In this document: piece after piece, positions 17,914 to 27,315 of the stretch
How the letters are laid out: each line of letters starts with the position of its first letter
How positions within the stretch are numbered: the first letter of the stretch is position 1
Assembly (NCBI GenBank): GCA_047608075.1
Contig: JBLKRX010000004.1
Coordinates: 1 to 64,000, forward strand
Reading direction: 5' to 3'
DNA length: 64,000 nt
From: Ferdinandcohnia humi_A
Lineage (GTDB): Bacteria; Bacillota; Bacilli; Bacillales; Bacillaceae_L
Program-made: the position numbers and the translations under genes
The notes under the pieces: model-generated
The model's input: the letters and a program-made list of their open reading frames with translations, nothing else
What the model was told of the DNA's origin: nothing
Databases searched by the model: none

Positions 17914-17993
17914 CACTTTTCCTCCTTTTTTTGAAAGAGGAGATGAAAGACCGATAAAAAAACACTGGCTAGGTGTTGGCTAGACTTAAAAAA

Positions 17994-18015
17994 CCTTCTT
18001 TCATGAGAAAGAAGG
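17994..18015 (-). terminator. Leader terminator upstream of panB
   Basis: On the minus strand CCTTCTTTC and GAAAGAAGG form a 9-bp stem around TCAT, followed by T6. It lies 33 nt after the second pan hairpin and about 75 nt before panB, an arrangement suitable for transcription attenuation. Confidence 0.85.
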
Positions 18016-18047
18016 ATTCGTGACAGTTGTTCGGTTTATTTCATCCC

Positions 18048-18136
18048 TCTGTCCCAGTCCAATGGATCAAGGCAGAATACATTAATTAAATTGAAAACAC
18101 TTACTTTTTTGGTGCAGTTCCTTACGGATACCACCC
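18048..18136 (-). ncRNA. Tandem pan RNA motif in the panBCD leader
   Basis: Two hairpins (18111-18136 and 18048-18076), read on the minus strand, share the published pan architecture: a single stem interrupted by two bulged adenosines on opposite sides. In each, the tip is UCC/GGA; one bulged A follows on the 5' side, then five pairs or near-pairs, then a bulged A on the 3' side. In the second hairpin the outer stem UUCUG/CAGAG then continues. pan RNAs are known upstream of pantothenate genes in Bacillus and often occur in pairs. The ligand and mechanism were not known to me. The rest of the 17.9-18.35 kb gap shows no gene. Confidence 0.8.
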
Positions 18137-18353
18137 ATCACTTTACTTGAATTATATAAAAGTTTATTCAAAATTACTACTTTTTATTTTTGGACTAACA
18201 AAAAATAGGAACTTATCCATAGAACTTAACCAATAATTATGTTTAATTCTAATGAATGATTGACTTCAGAGTCTTAGTTTTATATGAACGGCTTATCTTG
18301 ACTTGACTTATATTATAGAGTTCCGTTGTTTCAATCAATATATGTAACTTTTC

Positions 18354-19340
18354 CTATTCTTGAGGGATTTCAATGTCTGCTGAATAAATTTGATGAATTT
18401 TCCCAGTCAAATCTTCGATTAATAACACACCTTCATCCGTAATTCCGATCGCTTTTCCTTCTATTGATCCTGTTAACGTACGAGCAACAATATGTTTCCC
18501 TATACTGGTAGAATAGCTCTCCCAAAGGAGCTTTACTATTTTAAAACCATGCTGCATATACTCCTTGTATAGCTTTTCAATCTTAAGAAGGATACACTGA
18601 ATCAGTTTAGCACGATCAACAGGTTCTCCTTTTTCCAATCGCAATGAGGTTGCTATTGATGATAGTTCCTCAGGAAAATGTATTCTTTCCTGATTCACAT
18701 TAATTCCAATTCCGATTATAACTGAGTTGATACGTTCTGTTTCTGCCTGTAGTTCTGTTAGGATGCCAACGACTTTTTTTTGTTGAAGCAAAATGTCATT
18801 TGGCCATTTAATATCTGGTTCTAAACCAGTAACCTCCTGAATTGCCTGCACTACTGCAACTGCAGTTAATAAAGTTAATTGCGGAGCTCTAGATGGTGGA
18901 ATGGATGGGCGAAGAATTATACTCATCCATATCCCAGTATGCTTAGGGGAATACCACGAACGATCTAATCTTCCACGACCAGAGGTTTGCTCTTCAGCAA
19001 CTACAACAGTCCCTTCCACTGCTCCTTCATATGCTAATCGATGTGCTATTTTCTGAGTCGATGTAACTGTCTCTTCGAAATAGACATTTCTGCCTAACGT
19101 ATCAGTTTCAAGACCTAATTGTATTTCATTACAACTAATTTTATCTGGTTTTGAAAGAATCCTATAGCCAAGCTTTCGTACAGCTTCGAGTTCGTATCCT
19201 TCATTACGTAAATCCTCGATATGCTTCCATACAGCCGTGCGAGAACAGCCCAACTGCTCACTTAATTTTTGACCAGAAATAAATTCTCCCTTAGCATTAG
19301 AGAATACCTCTAATAATGTTTTTCTTATTTCTGATTGCAA
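18354..19340 (-). CDS. birA: Biotin--[acetyl-CoA-carboxylase] ligase / biotin operon repressor
   Basis: Activates biotin with ATP, biotinylates carboxylase carrier protein and, as biotinyl-AMP complex, represses biotin genes. The 328-residue protein has an N-terminal helix-turn-helix (about 20-45, LGCSRTAVWKHI), the biotinyl-AMP loop GRGRLDRSW and KWPNDI. I choose a TTG at 19340: it aligns with the B. subtilis start and has AAAGGAG upstream. A GTG four codons earlier sits directly on that site. It overlaps cca by 16 bp. Confidence 0.94.
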   Translation of the reverse strand: MQSEIRKTLLEVFSNAKGEFISGQKLSEQLGCSRTAVWKHIEDLRNEGYELEAVRKLGYRILSKPDKISCNEIQLGLETDTLGRNVYFEETVTSTQKIAHRLAYEGAVEGTVVVAEEQTSGRGRLDRSWYSPKHTGIWMSIILRPSIPPSRAPQLTLLTAVAVVQAIQEVTGLEPDIKWPNDILLQQKKVVGILTELQAETERINSVIIGIGINVNQERIHFPEELSSIATSLRLEKGEPVDRAKLIQCILLKIEKLYKEYMQHGFKIVKLLWESYSTSIGKHIVARTLTGSIEGKAIGITDEGVLLIEDLTGKIHQIYSADIEIPQE

Positions 19341-20512
19341 GACAGAAGCCACTCCTTTATTTTTTCCTTGTTATTGTCAAGCTTGTTTTCTAATATTGCA
19401 TTCTCAATTCTTTCGAAACAATCTGAAATCCATTTACCTGGTTTTTGATTAAACCAGGCAATTAAATCGTTTCCGGTTATCTCAATATCAGTACGCTTTT
19501 TGATTAAAAGTCTCTTATATTCATCTATGGGTGAGGGATATTCCTTATCTCTTCCTATTACATCTATAATTCTCTCTACTTGTTGAATACAATCCATTCC
19601 ATAGTCATACAAAGTTCTTTTCGTCCAGCCAGTTTGTTTTAGTGTTTCTAAACATAATAAATTACTAGTAGTTTGCTCGATAATTTTTGTAGGTAACTTC
19701 CAATTGCGTAAAAAGGAATCAACCTTATTTATGTGTAATAAATAACATACGAGAGTCCAATATTCGGCTCTTTCCTTTAGCCTATACCACATATATTGTG
19801 AAAACGAAGAAAGATAGATTTGCATATCTTCTAGTCCCGGTAAAAATCGATATAATGCTGTGTCGATAATCGTAGGTATGGCTGTCTGACAGCTTTGACC
19901 ACGTAATAGCTTCTCAAATTCTATTGTTATGCGCTCCACTGAAATGTTTTTTAAGAGTGATGAATTTGCTAAAATGGCAAGCTTCGTTTCTTCACTTAAC
20001 GTAAAACCCAATTGGCTTTGAAAGCGTATTGCACGCATCATTCTCAATGCATCCTCGTTAAACCTTTCCTTCGCTATACCAACTGTTTGTATGTATTTAT
20101 TAGCTATCGCTTGTCTACCTTGAAATGGATCAATCATTTCTCCATCTATTGTCAATGCGATAGCATTCATGGTAAAATCTCTTCTTTTAAGATCTTCATG
20201 TAAGGATTTTACAAATTCCACTTGAGAAGGTCTTCTAAAATCCTTATATTTATCCTCTGTTCGAAAGGTTGTAACTTCGTACTGCTCATTTTCGTGTAAA
20301 ACAATAACTGTGCCGTGTACTACACCCACATCAATTGTTCTTGGAAAAAGCCTCATTATTTCCGTTGGAAGAGCAGAAGTCGCTATATCTATGTCACCGA
20401 TTGGTCGTTTTAGAAGCATGTCTCTAACAGCACCACCGACAAAATAAGCTTCATAGCCATTTGTATGTAATTTTTCAAGAATAGTCTTTGCCTTTACGAA
20501 CGCTTTTTCCAT
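19325..20512 (-). CDS. cca: CCA-adding tRNA nucleotidyltransferase
   Basis: Adds or repairs the 3' CCA of tRNAs without a template. The 395-residue class II enzyme has GGAVRDMLL, the catalytic GDIDIATSA (two Asp), RRDFTMNAIAL and EDALRMMRAIRF. I start at the ATG at 20512 (MEKAFVKAK), which has AGGGGC upstream and aligns with B. subtilis Cca. It sits between bshA (19 bp upstream) and birA, as in B. subtilis. Confidence 0.95.
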   Translation of the reverse strand: MEKAFVKAKTILEKLHTNGYEAYFVGGAVRDMLLKRPIGDIDIATSALPTEIMRLFPRTIDVGVVHGTVIVLHENEQYEVTTFRTEDKYKDFRRPSQVEFVKSLHEDLKRRDFTMNAIALTIDGEMIDPFQGRQAIANKYIQTVGIAKERFNEDALRMMRAIRFQSQLGFTLSEETKLAILANSSLLKNISVERITIEFEKLLRGQSCQTAIPTIIDTALYRFLPGLEDMQIYLSSFSQYMWYRLKERAEYWTLVCYLLHINKVDSFLRNWKLPTKIIEQTTSNLLCLETLKQTGWTKRTLYDYGMDCIQQVERIIDVIGRDKEYPSPIDEYKRLLIKKRTDIEITGNDLIAWFNQKPGKWISDCFERIENAILENKLDNNKEKIKEWLLSCNQK

Positions 20513-20531
20513 TATTAGCGCCCCTATCACA

Positions 20532-21659
20532 TTATTTGTTAATAATCGTATGATATAAATCTTCGTATTGATTTACAATTCTTTCAGTATTAAACTTTTT
20601 ACTAATTGATTTAACAGCGTTGCGTGACATCTCTGCATGCATTGAAGAATTAGATAGTATTTCTACCGATTTTTTTGCAATATATTCAATATCCCCAACT
20701 TCACACAAAAACCCATTCACTCCTTCATCGATAACTTCTGGAATTCCTCCAATCTTTGTTCCGATTGTTGGAACTCCGCAGGCCATTGCTTCGATGAGAA
20801 CAAGACCAAAGCTTTCCTTTTCAGATAATAACAGCTTTAAATCACTTATTGAATATAGCTCTGCTACATTTTCTTGTTTTCCTAATAAAAGAACCTTATC
20901 CTCAATACCTAGCTCATTAATCATCCTACAAACAACTGTTAACTCTGGTCCATCTCCAACCAATAACAGCTTTGAAGCTATCTTCTGTTGGACAAAATAG
21001 AAAGCACGAATGACATCCTCAACACGTTTAACTTTTCTAAAATTAGATACATGGATGACAACTTTTTCGTCAGCTTTTATACCGTATTGTTTTTTTAATT
21101 CGTCTACATTCCTCTTATAGTACACCTTTTGATCCACAAAATTATAAACCGTTTTAATTTCTTTTTTAGGCTCTATGACATCATAGGTTTGTTGCACTAA
21201 AGATTGGGATACCGCTGTAACAATATCAGACTCCTCAATTCCAAACCGAATCAGATCTGTTAATGATGGATCATATCCTAATACCGTGATATCCGTTCCA
21301 TGTAAGGTGGTAACAATTTTTAAATCCCCTCCAACCATTTGCTTAGCCAAATATGCACACACTGCATGTGGAATTGCATAGTGAACATGTAACAAATCCA
21401 ATTTTTCACGCTTTACTACATCTGCCATTTTACTTGCAAGCGCTAAATCATAAGGAGGATATTTAAACACTGAGTATTGATTAACCTCCACCTCATGAAA
21501 ATAAATGTTTGAGTATACTTTATTTAAACGAAACGGGAGGCTTGATGAGATAAAGTGAATTTCATGTCCTTTGTCTGCAAGGAGCTTCCCAAGTTCTGTT
21601 GCGATAATGCCTGATCCACCTACGGTTGGATAGCATGTGATTCCTATCTTTAATTTCAT
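20532..21659 (-). CDS. bshA: N-acetyl-alpha-D-glucosaminyl L-malate synthase BshA
   Basis: First step of bacillithiol synthesis: transfers GlcNAc from UDP-GlcNAc to L-malate. The 375-residue GT4 glycosyltransferase has the N-terminal GGSGIIATELGKLLA loop and the C-terminal EX7E motif in EKESFGLVLIEAMACG. AGAG-type ribosome-binding site precedes the ATG. It lies 13 bp downstream of bshB1, so the first two bacillithiol steps are adjacent. BshC is not in the window. Confidence 0.95.
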   Translation of the reverse strand: MKLKIGITCYPTVGGSGIIATELGKLLADKGHEIHFISSSLPFRLNKVYSNIYFHEVEVNQYSVFKYPPYDLALASKMADVVKREKLDLLHVHYAIPHAVCAYLAKQMVGGDLKIVTTLHGTDITVLGYDPSLTDLIRFGIEESDIVTAVSQSLVQQTYDVIEPKKEIKTVYNFVDQKVYYKRNVDELKKQYGIKADEKVVIHVSNFRKVKRVEDVIRAFYFVQQKIASKLLLVGDGPELTVVCRMINELGIEDKVLLLGKQENVAELYSISDLKLLLSEKESFGLVLIEAMACGVPTIGTKIGGIPEVIDEGVNGFLCEVGDIEYIAKKSVEILSNSSMHAEMSRNAVKSISKKFNTERIVNQYEDLYHTIINK

Positions 21660-21672
21660 AGTAACTCTCCCA

Positions 21673-22371
21673 CTAAAATCTTTTTATAAGAAGGGGTTTT
21701 TCTGATATAAATCCTTCTCCATAGGTAGTACCTACCTCTTTACCAAATAATCTCTCTCTATTTTCAATCGTTTCAATATATCCGTTGACCAATGGTGTAT
21801 CTTCAGAATCAGTATTTTTTTCAAACTGACTTTCGTATGCACGCAAACTTGCAAGCTTATCTCCAATTGTTTCACTAATATCAATTATAAAGCTTGGTTG
21901 ATGAAATCCGTTGATCATATAATAAAAGACAGACTGTGACTTATGAGGTGGCAAGCCTATAGAATCTTTATAATTCTTAATACCAGCTGAAAATACAGCT
22001 TCTTTTACTAATTTTGCACAGTTTCCATGATCAGGATGACGATCTATGTGATATGGTGCAAAAATGATAGATGGCTTATACTTTCTTATTACCGTCACTA
22101 CCTTTTGAATATTTATTTCATCTAAAGTTATTCCCCTGTCCGGGATTTTTAAGTTCTCCCTTATTGAAACACCGAGTATGTTGGCTGCTTTTTCAGCTTC
22201 CATTTTTCGAAGTTCGACATTCCCATTCGACGATAATTCTGCCTCTGTTAAATCACATATCCCAATCGATTGTCCTTCTTTTGTAAACTTTGCAATTGTG
22301 CCAGCCATCCCAATTTCAACATCATCTGCATGAGCACCAATGGCCAAAATATGTAAATTTCCATTAGTCAT
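21673..22371 (-). CDS. bshB1: Bacillithiol deacetylase BshB1
   Basis: Deacetylates GlcNAc-malate in bacillithiol synthesis. The 232-residue LmbE-family (PIG-L) zinc hydrolase has the N-terminal motif GAHADDVEIG (His14, Asp16, Asp17) and the HPDH motif typical of the family. The ATG at 22371 overlaps the mgsA end by 8 bp. A longer in-frame reading inside mgsA is unlikely. It is followed by bshA. Confidence 0.93.
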   Translation of the reverse strand: MTNGNLHILAIGAHADDVEIGMAGTIAKFTKEGQSIGICDLTEAELSSNGNVELRKMEAEKAANILGVSIRENLKIPDRGITLDEINIQKVVTVIRKYKPSIIFAPYHIDRHPDHGNCAKLVKEAVFSAGIKNYKDSIGLPPHKSQSVFYYMINGFHQPSFIIDISETIGDKLASLRAYESQFEKNTDSEDTPLVNGYIETIENRERLFGKEVGTTYGEGFISEKPLLIKRF

Positions 22372-22783
22372 TTTGTTCACCAGTTCTAGATTTAATAATT
22401 TCTCTCCAAAACAGGTCGCCACGTTGTAGACCATGGATTAATACTTCAGCTGTTCCCATATTAGTGGCTAATGGTACAGCATACACATCACATAACCTGA
22501 TTAGTGCAGTTACATCTGGTTCATGAGGCTGTGCCGTAAGTGGATCCCGAAAGAAAATGACCATATCCATTTGGTTTTGTGCAATCATTGCACCAATTTC
22601 CTGATCTCCACCTAAAGGTCCAGATTGAAATCTATGAATTTGTAGTCCTGTTGCTTCAGAAATTTTTAATCCTGTTGTTCCAGTTGCATATAAATCATGT
22701 TGCTCCAAAATACTTTTATAGGCTGTTGAAAATTGAACAAGATCGTTCTTTTTCTTATCATGGGCAATTAAGGCTATTTTCAT
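22364..22783 (-). CDS. mgsA: Methylglyoxal synthase
   Basis: Converts dihydroxyacetone phosphate to methylglyoxal and phosphate, a bypass of lower glycolysis. The 139-residue protein has the phosphate-binding GTTGLK segment, GPLGGDQ with catalytic Asp60, and FFRDPLTAQPHEPD. The ATG at 22783 follows AAGGAGAAA. It is 22 bp after dapB. Methylglyoxal is detoxified with bacillithiol in Bacillus, and the next two genes make bacillithiol. Confidence 0.96.
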   Translation of the reverse strand: MKIALIAHDKKKNDLVQFSTAYKSILEQHDLYATGTTGLKISEATGLQIHRFQSGPLGGDQEIGAMIAQNQMDMVIFFRDPLTAQPHEPDVTALIRLCDVYAVPLATNMGTAEVLIHGLQRGDLFWREIIKSRTGEQND

Positions 22784-22805
22784 GGTAACGTTTCTCCTTG
22801 TTTTC

Positions 22806-23603
22806 TTATTCAATAATATTTTCGAGACCATATACGAGCAAATCAAGCTTCATGACTGTCTCGACTGATAATTTCACACCAGACATAAAGGAAGTACGAT
22901 TAAACGAGTCATGACGGATTGAAAGCATTTGTCCATTTCCACCGAACATCACTTCCTGATGAGCAATGAGTCCTGGTAATCTAACACTATGTATTCGAAT
23001 CCCATCATAATCTGCACCACGTGCCCCAGCAATCGTCTCTTTTTCATCAGGATGACCTTGCTTCTTAGCATCCCTTACAGTTGATAACAGTTCTGCAGTC
23101 TTAACAGCAGTACCTGAAGGAGCATCAAGCTTTTGGTCATGATGTAGTTCAATTATTTCAATATCTTGAAAATATTTTGCAGCCATTTGTGAAAACTTCA
23201 TCATCAACACGGCACCGACTGCGAAATTTGGTGCAATGATTGCACCAAGCTGGCGTTCTTGGGCCATTGCAGATAGCCTATCAAGCTCTTCCTTTGTAAA
23301 CCCTGTTGTACCAACAACTGGCCGAACACCATGTGTGATAGCAATTTCTGTATGGAATTTTCCAGTTTCAGGTGTCGTTAAATCTATTAATACATCTGGT
23401 TTCGTTTCTTGAAAACACATTAAAATATCAGAGTAAATAGGAGCATTGCTAGTAAACCCCTCAACCTCATGTAATACTTTTCCGTTGTTTATACGATCAA
23501 TAACACCAACTAATGTAAAGTGCTCAGTATTTTCAACTAACGCTACAGCCTCTTTTCCCATTCTCCCTCGTGGACCAGCTATAACAATTTTAATTTGTTC
23601 CAT
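22806..23603 (-). CDS. dapB: 4-hydroxy-tetrahydrodipicolinate reductase
   Basis: An NAD(P)H-dependent step of lysine and diaminopimelate synthesis, also on the route to spore dipicolinate. The 265-residue protein has the Rossmann start IAGPRGRMGKEAV, GTTGFT, the catalytic ELHHDQKLDAPSGTA and a C-terminal GVKLSVETV segment. Its start overlaps the end of ypjD by 14 bp, and mgsA follows. Confidence 0.96.
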   Translation of the reverse strand: MEQIKIVIAGPRGRMGKEAVALVENTEHFTLVGVIDRINNGKVLHEVEGFTSNAPIYSDILMCFQETKPDVLIDLTTPETGKFHTEIAITHGVRPVVGTTGFTKEELDRLSAMAQERQLGAIIAPNFAVGAVLMMKFSQMAAKYFQDIEIIELHHDQKLDAPSGTAVKTAELLSTVRDAKKQGHPDEKETIAGARGADYDGIRIHSVRLPGLIAHQEVMFGGNGQMLSIRHDSFNRTSFMSGVKLSVETVMKLDLLVYGLENIIE

Positions 23604-23949
23604 TGTTCATGTCCCCTTTATTGTCATCAATTCTCGTCCATCTATCTTTATCTCTAGAATTAAATTTAGCCATTACAGTATTATGAGCATTTTCAAGGTC
23701 AATGTTCAAGGAATTTGCTAAGCAAATCAGAACAAATAGAAGATCTCCAGTCTCCTCTTCAATGCTTTTCTCTGTTTCTGTATCTTTTTTTGGCTTTTCA
23801 CCATAATAGTGATTAATCTCTCTTGCTAATTCTCCTAGTTCTTCAGTCATTCTAGCAAGCATTGCGAGTGGACTAAAATATCCTTCTTTAAATTGACTTA
23901 TATAAGTATCTACTTCTTGTTGTAATTGTTTCATTGTTTTTTCTGTCAT
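23590..23949 (-). CDS. ypjD: MazG-like nucleotide pyrophosphohydrolase YpjD
   Basis: A 119-residue all-alpha NTP pyrophosphohydrolase of the MazG-like superfamily. The acidic metal-binding residues occur in TEELGELAREI and EEETGDLLF. The ATG at 23949 follows GAGGTG; a GTG three codons earlier is part of that site. It is the first gene of the ypjD-dapB-mgsA-bshB1-bshA-cca-birA series. The exact substrate is not evident. Confidence 0.88.
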   Translation of the reverse strand: MTEKTMKQLQQEVDTYISQFKEGYFSPLAMLARMTEELGELAREINHYYGEKPKKDTETEKSIEEETGDLLFVLICLANSLNIDLENAHNTVMAKFNSRDKDRWTRIDDNKGDMNNGTN

Positions 23950-24029
23950 TATAATCACCTCGAATAGTCTCTTCTTATGTTAGCCTAAAATAATCAGATT
24001 TGCCAAATTTTTATTTTTATTGACATGAT

Positions 24030-24058
24030 TTGCCGGTTGCTTAAACATACTCTATAAT
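24030..24058 (+). promoter_or_regulatory. Sigma-A promoter of the YitT-family gene
   Basis: TTGCCG at 24030-24035 and a perfect TATAAT at 24053-24058, separated by 17 bp, lie 39 bp before the start codon of the plus-strand gene at 24097. Confidence 0.65.
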
Positions 24059-24096
24059 AAGACTGCTATTATTATGTTTTCGGGGGGCTTTTTACG

Positions 24097-24963
24097 TTGA
24101 AGTTTTCTTTTAAAAACGTTTTTTTTATTCTTTTAGGTTCAGCAATATTTGCATTTGGACTTGTACATTTCAACATGCAAAACAATCTAGCTGAGGGTGG
24201 CTTCACAGGAATCACCTTGTTACTATTCTTTTTATTTGAATTTGATCCTTCTTACACAAATTTGATTTTAAATGTACCACTTTTTATTATTGGATGGAAA
24301 ATGCTTGGACGAATTGCTTTTTTCTATACAATTATTGGTACCGTTAGTCTATCAGTCTTTTTATGGTTCTTTCAAAGGTATCAGTTTAATATACCTCTCG
24401 ACGGCGATTTAACATTAGCTGCCCTTTTCGCGGGAGTATTCATTGGGGTGGGTCTTGGAATTATTTTTAGATATGGCGGGACAACTGGTGGTGTAGATAT
24501 CATTGCGAGACTAGTTCGAAAATACATTGGTTGGAGCATGGGGAGAACAATGTTCATTTTCGATGCTGTAGTGATAACAGTATCACTTATTTTCTATCTC
24601 TCTCCACGAGAAGCTATGTACACGCTTTTGGCAGTCTTTATCGGTGCAAGAGTCATTGACTTTATGCAAGAAGGTGCTTATGCAGCAAAAGGTGCTACCA
24701 TTATTTCTGAGATGAATGATGAAATTGCAAACAAAATCTTACATGAGATGGAACGCGGAGTTACAATCTTAAAAGGTATGGGTTCGTTTACTAAGCAAGA
24801 AAAGCATATATTATATTGCGTGGTAGGCAGAAGTGAAATTGGACGACTTAAGCAGGTCATCACGTCAGTTGATCCACATGCATTTGTTGCAGTCAGTGAT
24901 GTTCACGATGTACTTGGGGAAGGATTCACATTAGACGAAAACAAAAAACCAATCGAACGGTAA
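24097..24963 (+). CDS. ypjC: YitT family membrane protein (YpjC-like)
   Basis: A 288-residue protein with five or more predicted membrane segments in its first 190 residues (YitT_membrane, DUF161), with GGTTGGVDIIARL, and a cytoplasmic DUF2179 domain (about 200-280). The family is widespread in Bacilli; transport or metabolite sensing has been suggested but not shown. The start is TTG at 24097, about 10 nt after GGGGGG. It is transcribed against its neighbours, matching ypjC by position, and a stretch of repeats follows it. Confidence 0.85.
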   Translation: MKFSFKNVFFILLGSAIFAFGLVHFNMQNNLAEGGFTGITLLLFFLFEFDPSYTNLILNVPLFIIGWKMLGRIAFFYTIIGTVSLSVFLWFFQRYQFNIPLDGDLTLAALFAGVFIGVGLGIIFRYGGTTGGVDIIARLVRKYIGWSMGRTMFIFDAVVITVSLIFYLSPREAMYTLLAVFIGARVIDFMQEGAYAAKGATIISEMNDEIANKILHEMERGVTILKGMGSFTKQEKHILYCVVGRSEIGRLKQVITSVDPHAFVAVSDVHDVLGEGFTLDENKKPIER

Positions 24964-24978
24964 TAGTTACTTACCAAT

Positions 24979-25156
24979 AGAGCAAGCGCCTTGAAAGAGG
25001 AACGTCAACTAAAATCCGATACATCCTGCGGAGAACATTGACGTCAGAACGTCCATGTGCAAGTCCGACAAGCAAATGTTCCGATGCAAAAAAAGTCGCG
25101 CTTTGACTTTTCATTGCAGCACGTTTTTGACCCTGAGGGGATAGGCCGCTTGCGCT
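24979..25156. repeat. GC-rich intergenic repeat element with AGCAAGCG ends
   Basis: The segment begins AGAGCAAGCGCC and ends GGCCGCTTGCGCT, whose complement is AGCGCAAGCGGCC, so the ends form an imperfect inverted repeat. Inside are GACGTC/ACATCCTG words also used in the neighbouring family I element. It is markedly richer in G+C than its surroundings and has no coding potential. It ends 50 bp before the element at 25206. Confidence 0.6.
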
Positions 25157-25205
25157 AGACAGTGGAATCTATGTTCCAAATTTTATACTTTCTTTACTTT
25201 TAAAA

Positions 25206-25513
25206 AGAGCTCTTTTCTAAAAGATTGTTGCTATTTGCTTTATTCAATAAGGCGCTATTACATAGATTGGTGATTTCCGCTCCTGACACTCCCTTTCCGC
25301 GGGCGGTCGAGCCTCCTCATGAGCTGTGCTCCTGCGGGGTCTCACCTGACTTGCACAGGATGTGCTGACGTCTACGTTCGCCACAGGACGTGGCGGTCCT
25401 TACTAGACGTTCCTTATCTTCAGCTTGAGTCCCGTGCCATACGCTCCCATCACCCTTCTGAAAACGTAACTGTCAACTTAATACAAAAGCAACAAAGTTT
25501 GCGAAAACAGCCT
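25206..25513 (-). repeat. Terminal-inverted-repeat element, family I, full-length copy
   Basis: 308 bp with ends GAGCTCTTTTCTAAAAG and TGCGAAAACAGCC (inverse) forming an imperfect repeat of about 25 bp. It is about 85-90 percent alike, by eye, to the element at 27997-28306 and is in the same orientation. The centre is GC-rich, with CACAGGATGTGCTGACGTC and a GCCACAGGACGTGGC palindrome. A plus-strand translation of it (MSCAPAGSHL...) is not regarded as a gene. Confidence 0.88.
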
Positions 25514-25520
25514 TAAAAAA

Positions 25521-25554
25521 AAGCCTGATATTCAAATGTATGAATATCAGGCTT
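25521..25554 (-). terminator. Terminator of the YugP-like gene
   Basis: AAGCCTGATATTCA pairs with TGAATATCAGGCTT, flanked by A-tract and T-tract on either side, so it can work in both directions. Confidence 0.9.
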
Positions 25555-25563
25555 TTTTTCATT

Positions 25564-26241
<678 letters not shown>

Positions 26242-26423
26242 TCTTTTACTCCTCCATACTATAATATACTTTTATTGTAGTAAGGGATCTGACTAAAGTC
26301 AATTTTTTCGCATTATCCCTTTAGAACACACTTAATGAATCAAAGTAAAACAACACGTCTCGCTAACACATACTTGCATTAAGTTAAATCTAGGATGAGT
26401 AAACATTATGTTCACTAAAAAAT

Positions 26424-26447
26424 AATCAGTGGTTCACACCACTGATT
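26424..26447 (-). terminator. Terminator of ypjA-ypjB
   Basis: On the minus strand AATCAGTGG and CCACTGATT form a 9-bp stem with a 6-nt loop followed by ATTTTTT. It lies just after the ypjB stop. Confidence 0.8.
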
Positions 26448-26451
26448 TGGT

Positions 26452-27252
26452 TTATCGTTCGTCATAATCTCTTTGGGTTTGTCGCTTGTGTTTATCTCCT
26501 TTATATTTTCTCCATCCAACATAGGTTAATGTAAGTATAATCGCACTACCAGTTACTATCATTACCCAGATTAAAGAAGGATCAGCATCGTCCTCTGTCA
26601 TTCTCTCGAATAAATCGCGCAGGTCCATCTCCATCTGTTCAAGTTGCTGTAATCTTGTTGCTTTTTTTAAATCTTGATCTCGATAATGATCTAAGAAAGT
26701 AACATGAGAATCTAGTTGTTGAACTTCTTCTGCTGGGAGATCTACCTTTAAACTAGGATGGATCATCTCATATTTAGATAGAAAAATAGATAACTGCTGG
26801 TTAAATGTATCTTGGTCCCCATTCTCAATATTGGTTCTCATCTGACTAAAAGTAGTCATGATCGAATCCTCCATTTCAGTCCACATTGGTTGATGTTCAG
26901 TACGGACTGCATCAATAACCAAACGAAACTGAGTTACTCTCTTAATCCTTTCCTCAAAGTTTAGGGAAGTGGATGTAACTGCTTTAAGAGCACTATTATG
27001 AGTTACCGTTATGACTCGAAGTTCTTCCAATGTGTAACCCTTATCCTGTTGATTAAGAGCTAAAAACTCATTTGAAAAATGAGATAATAATTGCTTAGCA
27101 TCCTTGTATCTTTCTTGCTTAACCATTTGAAGGGCTTCGTCAGAAATCTGATCAAGTTTGTCCCAACTTTCTTCGTTGGAGGCAGCGAATATGGATAAAG
27201 GATATATAAAAACTATGAAACAAATGACGCATATCATACTAGAAACTTTCAT
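26452..27252 (-). CDS. ypjB: Sporulation protein YpjB
   Basis: A 266-residue protein with a signal peptide (about 1-23), a long helical extracytoplasmic domain, and one C-terminal membrane segment (about 230-249) followed by a basic tail. This topology, length and the ypjA-ypjB order next to qcr fit YpjB (spore_YpjB family), reported to affect sporulation in B. subtilis. GAGGAGG precedes the ATG. It is 63 bp downstream of ypjA. Confidence 0.87.
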   Translation of the reverse strand: MKVSSMICVICFIVFIYPLSIFAASNEESWDKLDQISDEALQMVKQERYKDAKQLLSHFSNEFLALNQQDKGYTLEELRVITVTHNSALKAVTSTSLNFEERIKRVTQFRLVIDAVRTEHQPMWTEMEDSIMTTFSQMRTNIENGDQDTFNQQLSIFLSKYEMIHPSLKVDLPAEEVQQLDSHVTFLDHYRDQDLKKATRLQQLEQMEMDLRDLFERMTEDDADPSLIWVMIVTGSAIILTLTYVGWRKYKGDKHKRQTQRDYDER

Positions 27253-27315
27253 ACTTGTCCCTCCTCAAACATCTAGTAAAATGTATGAAAGTTTGGACAA
27301 GAGTAGACCAACTTT

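Noticed and set aside
18118..18140. T-box-like GGGTGGTATCC upstream of panB
   Set aside because: It is the 5' arm of a hairpin that fits the pan motif. There is no T-box stem I or matching antiterminator, and panB is not a tRNA-related gene.
22372..22434. Longer N-terminus for bshB1
   Set aside because: It would lie wholly inside mgsA and adds residues not seen in LmbE-family proteins; the ATG at 22371 fits the HADD motif spacing.
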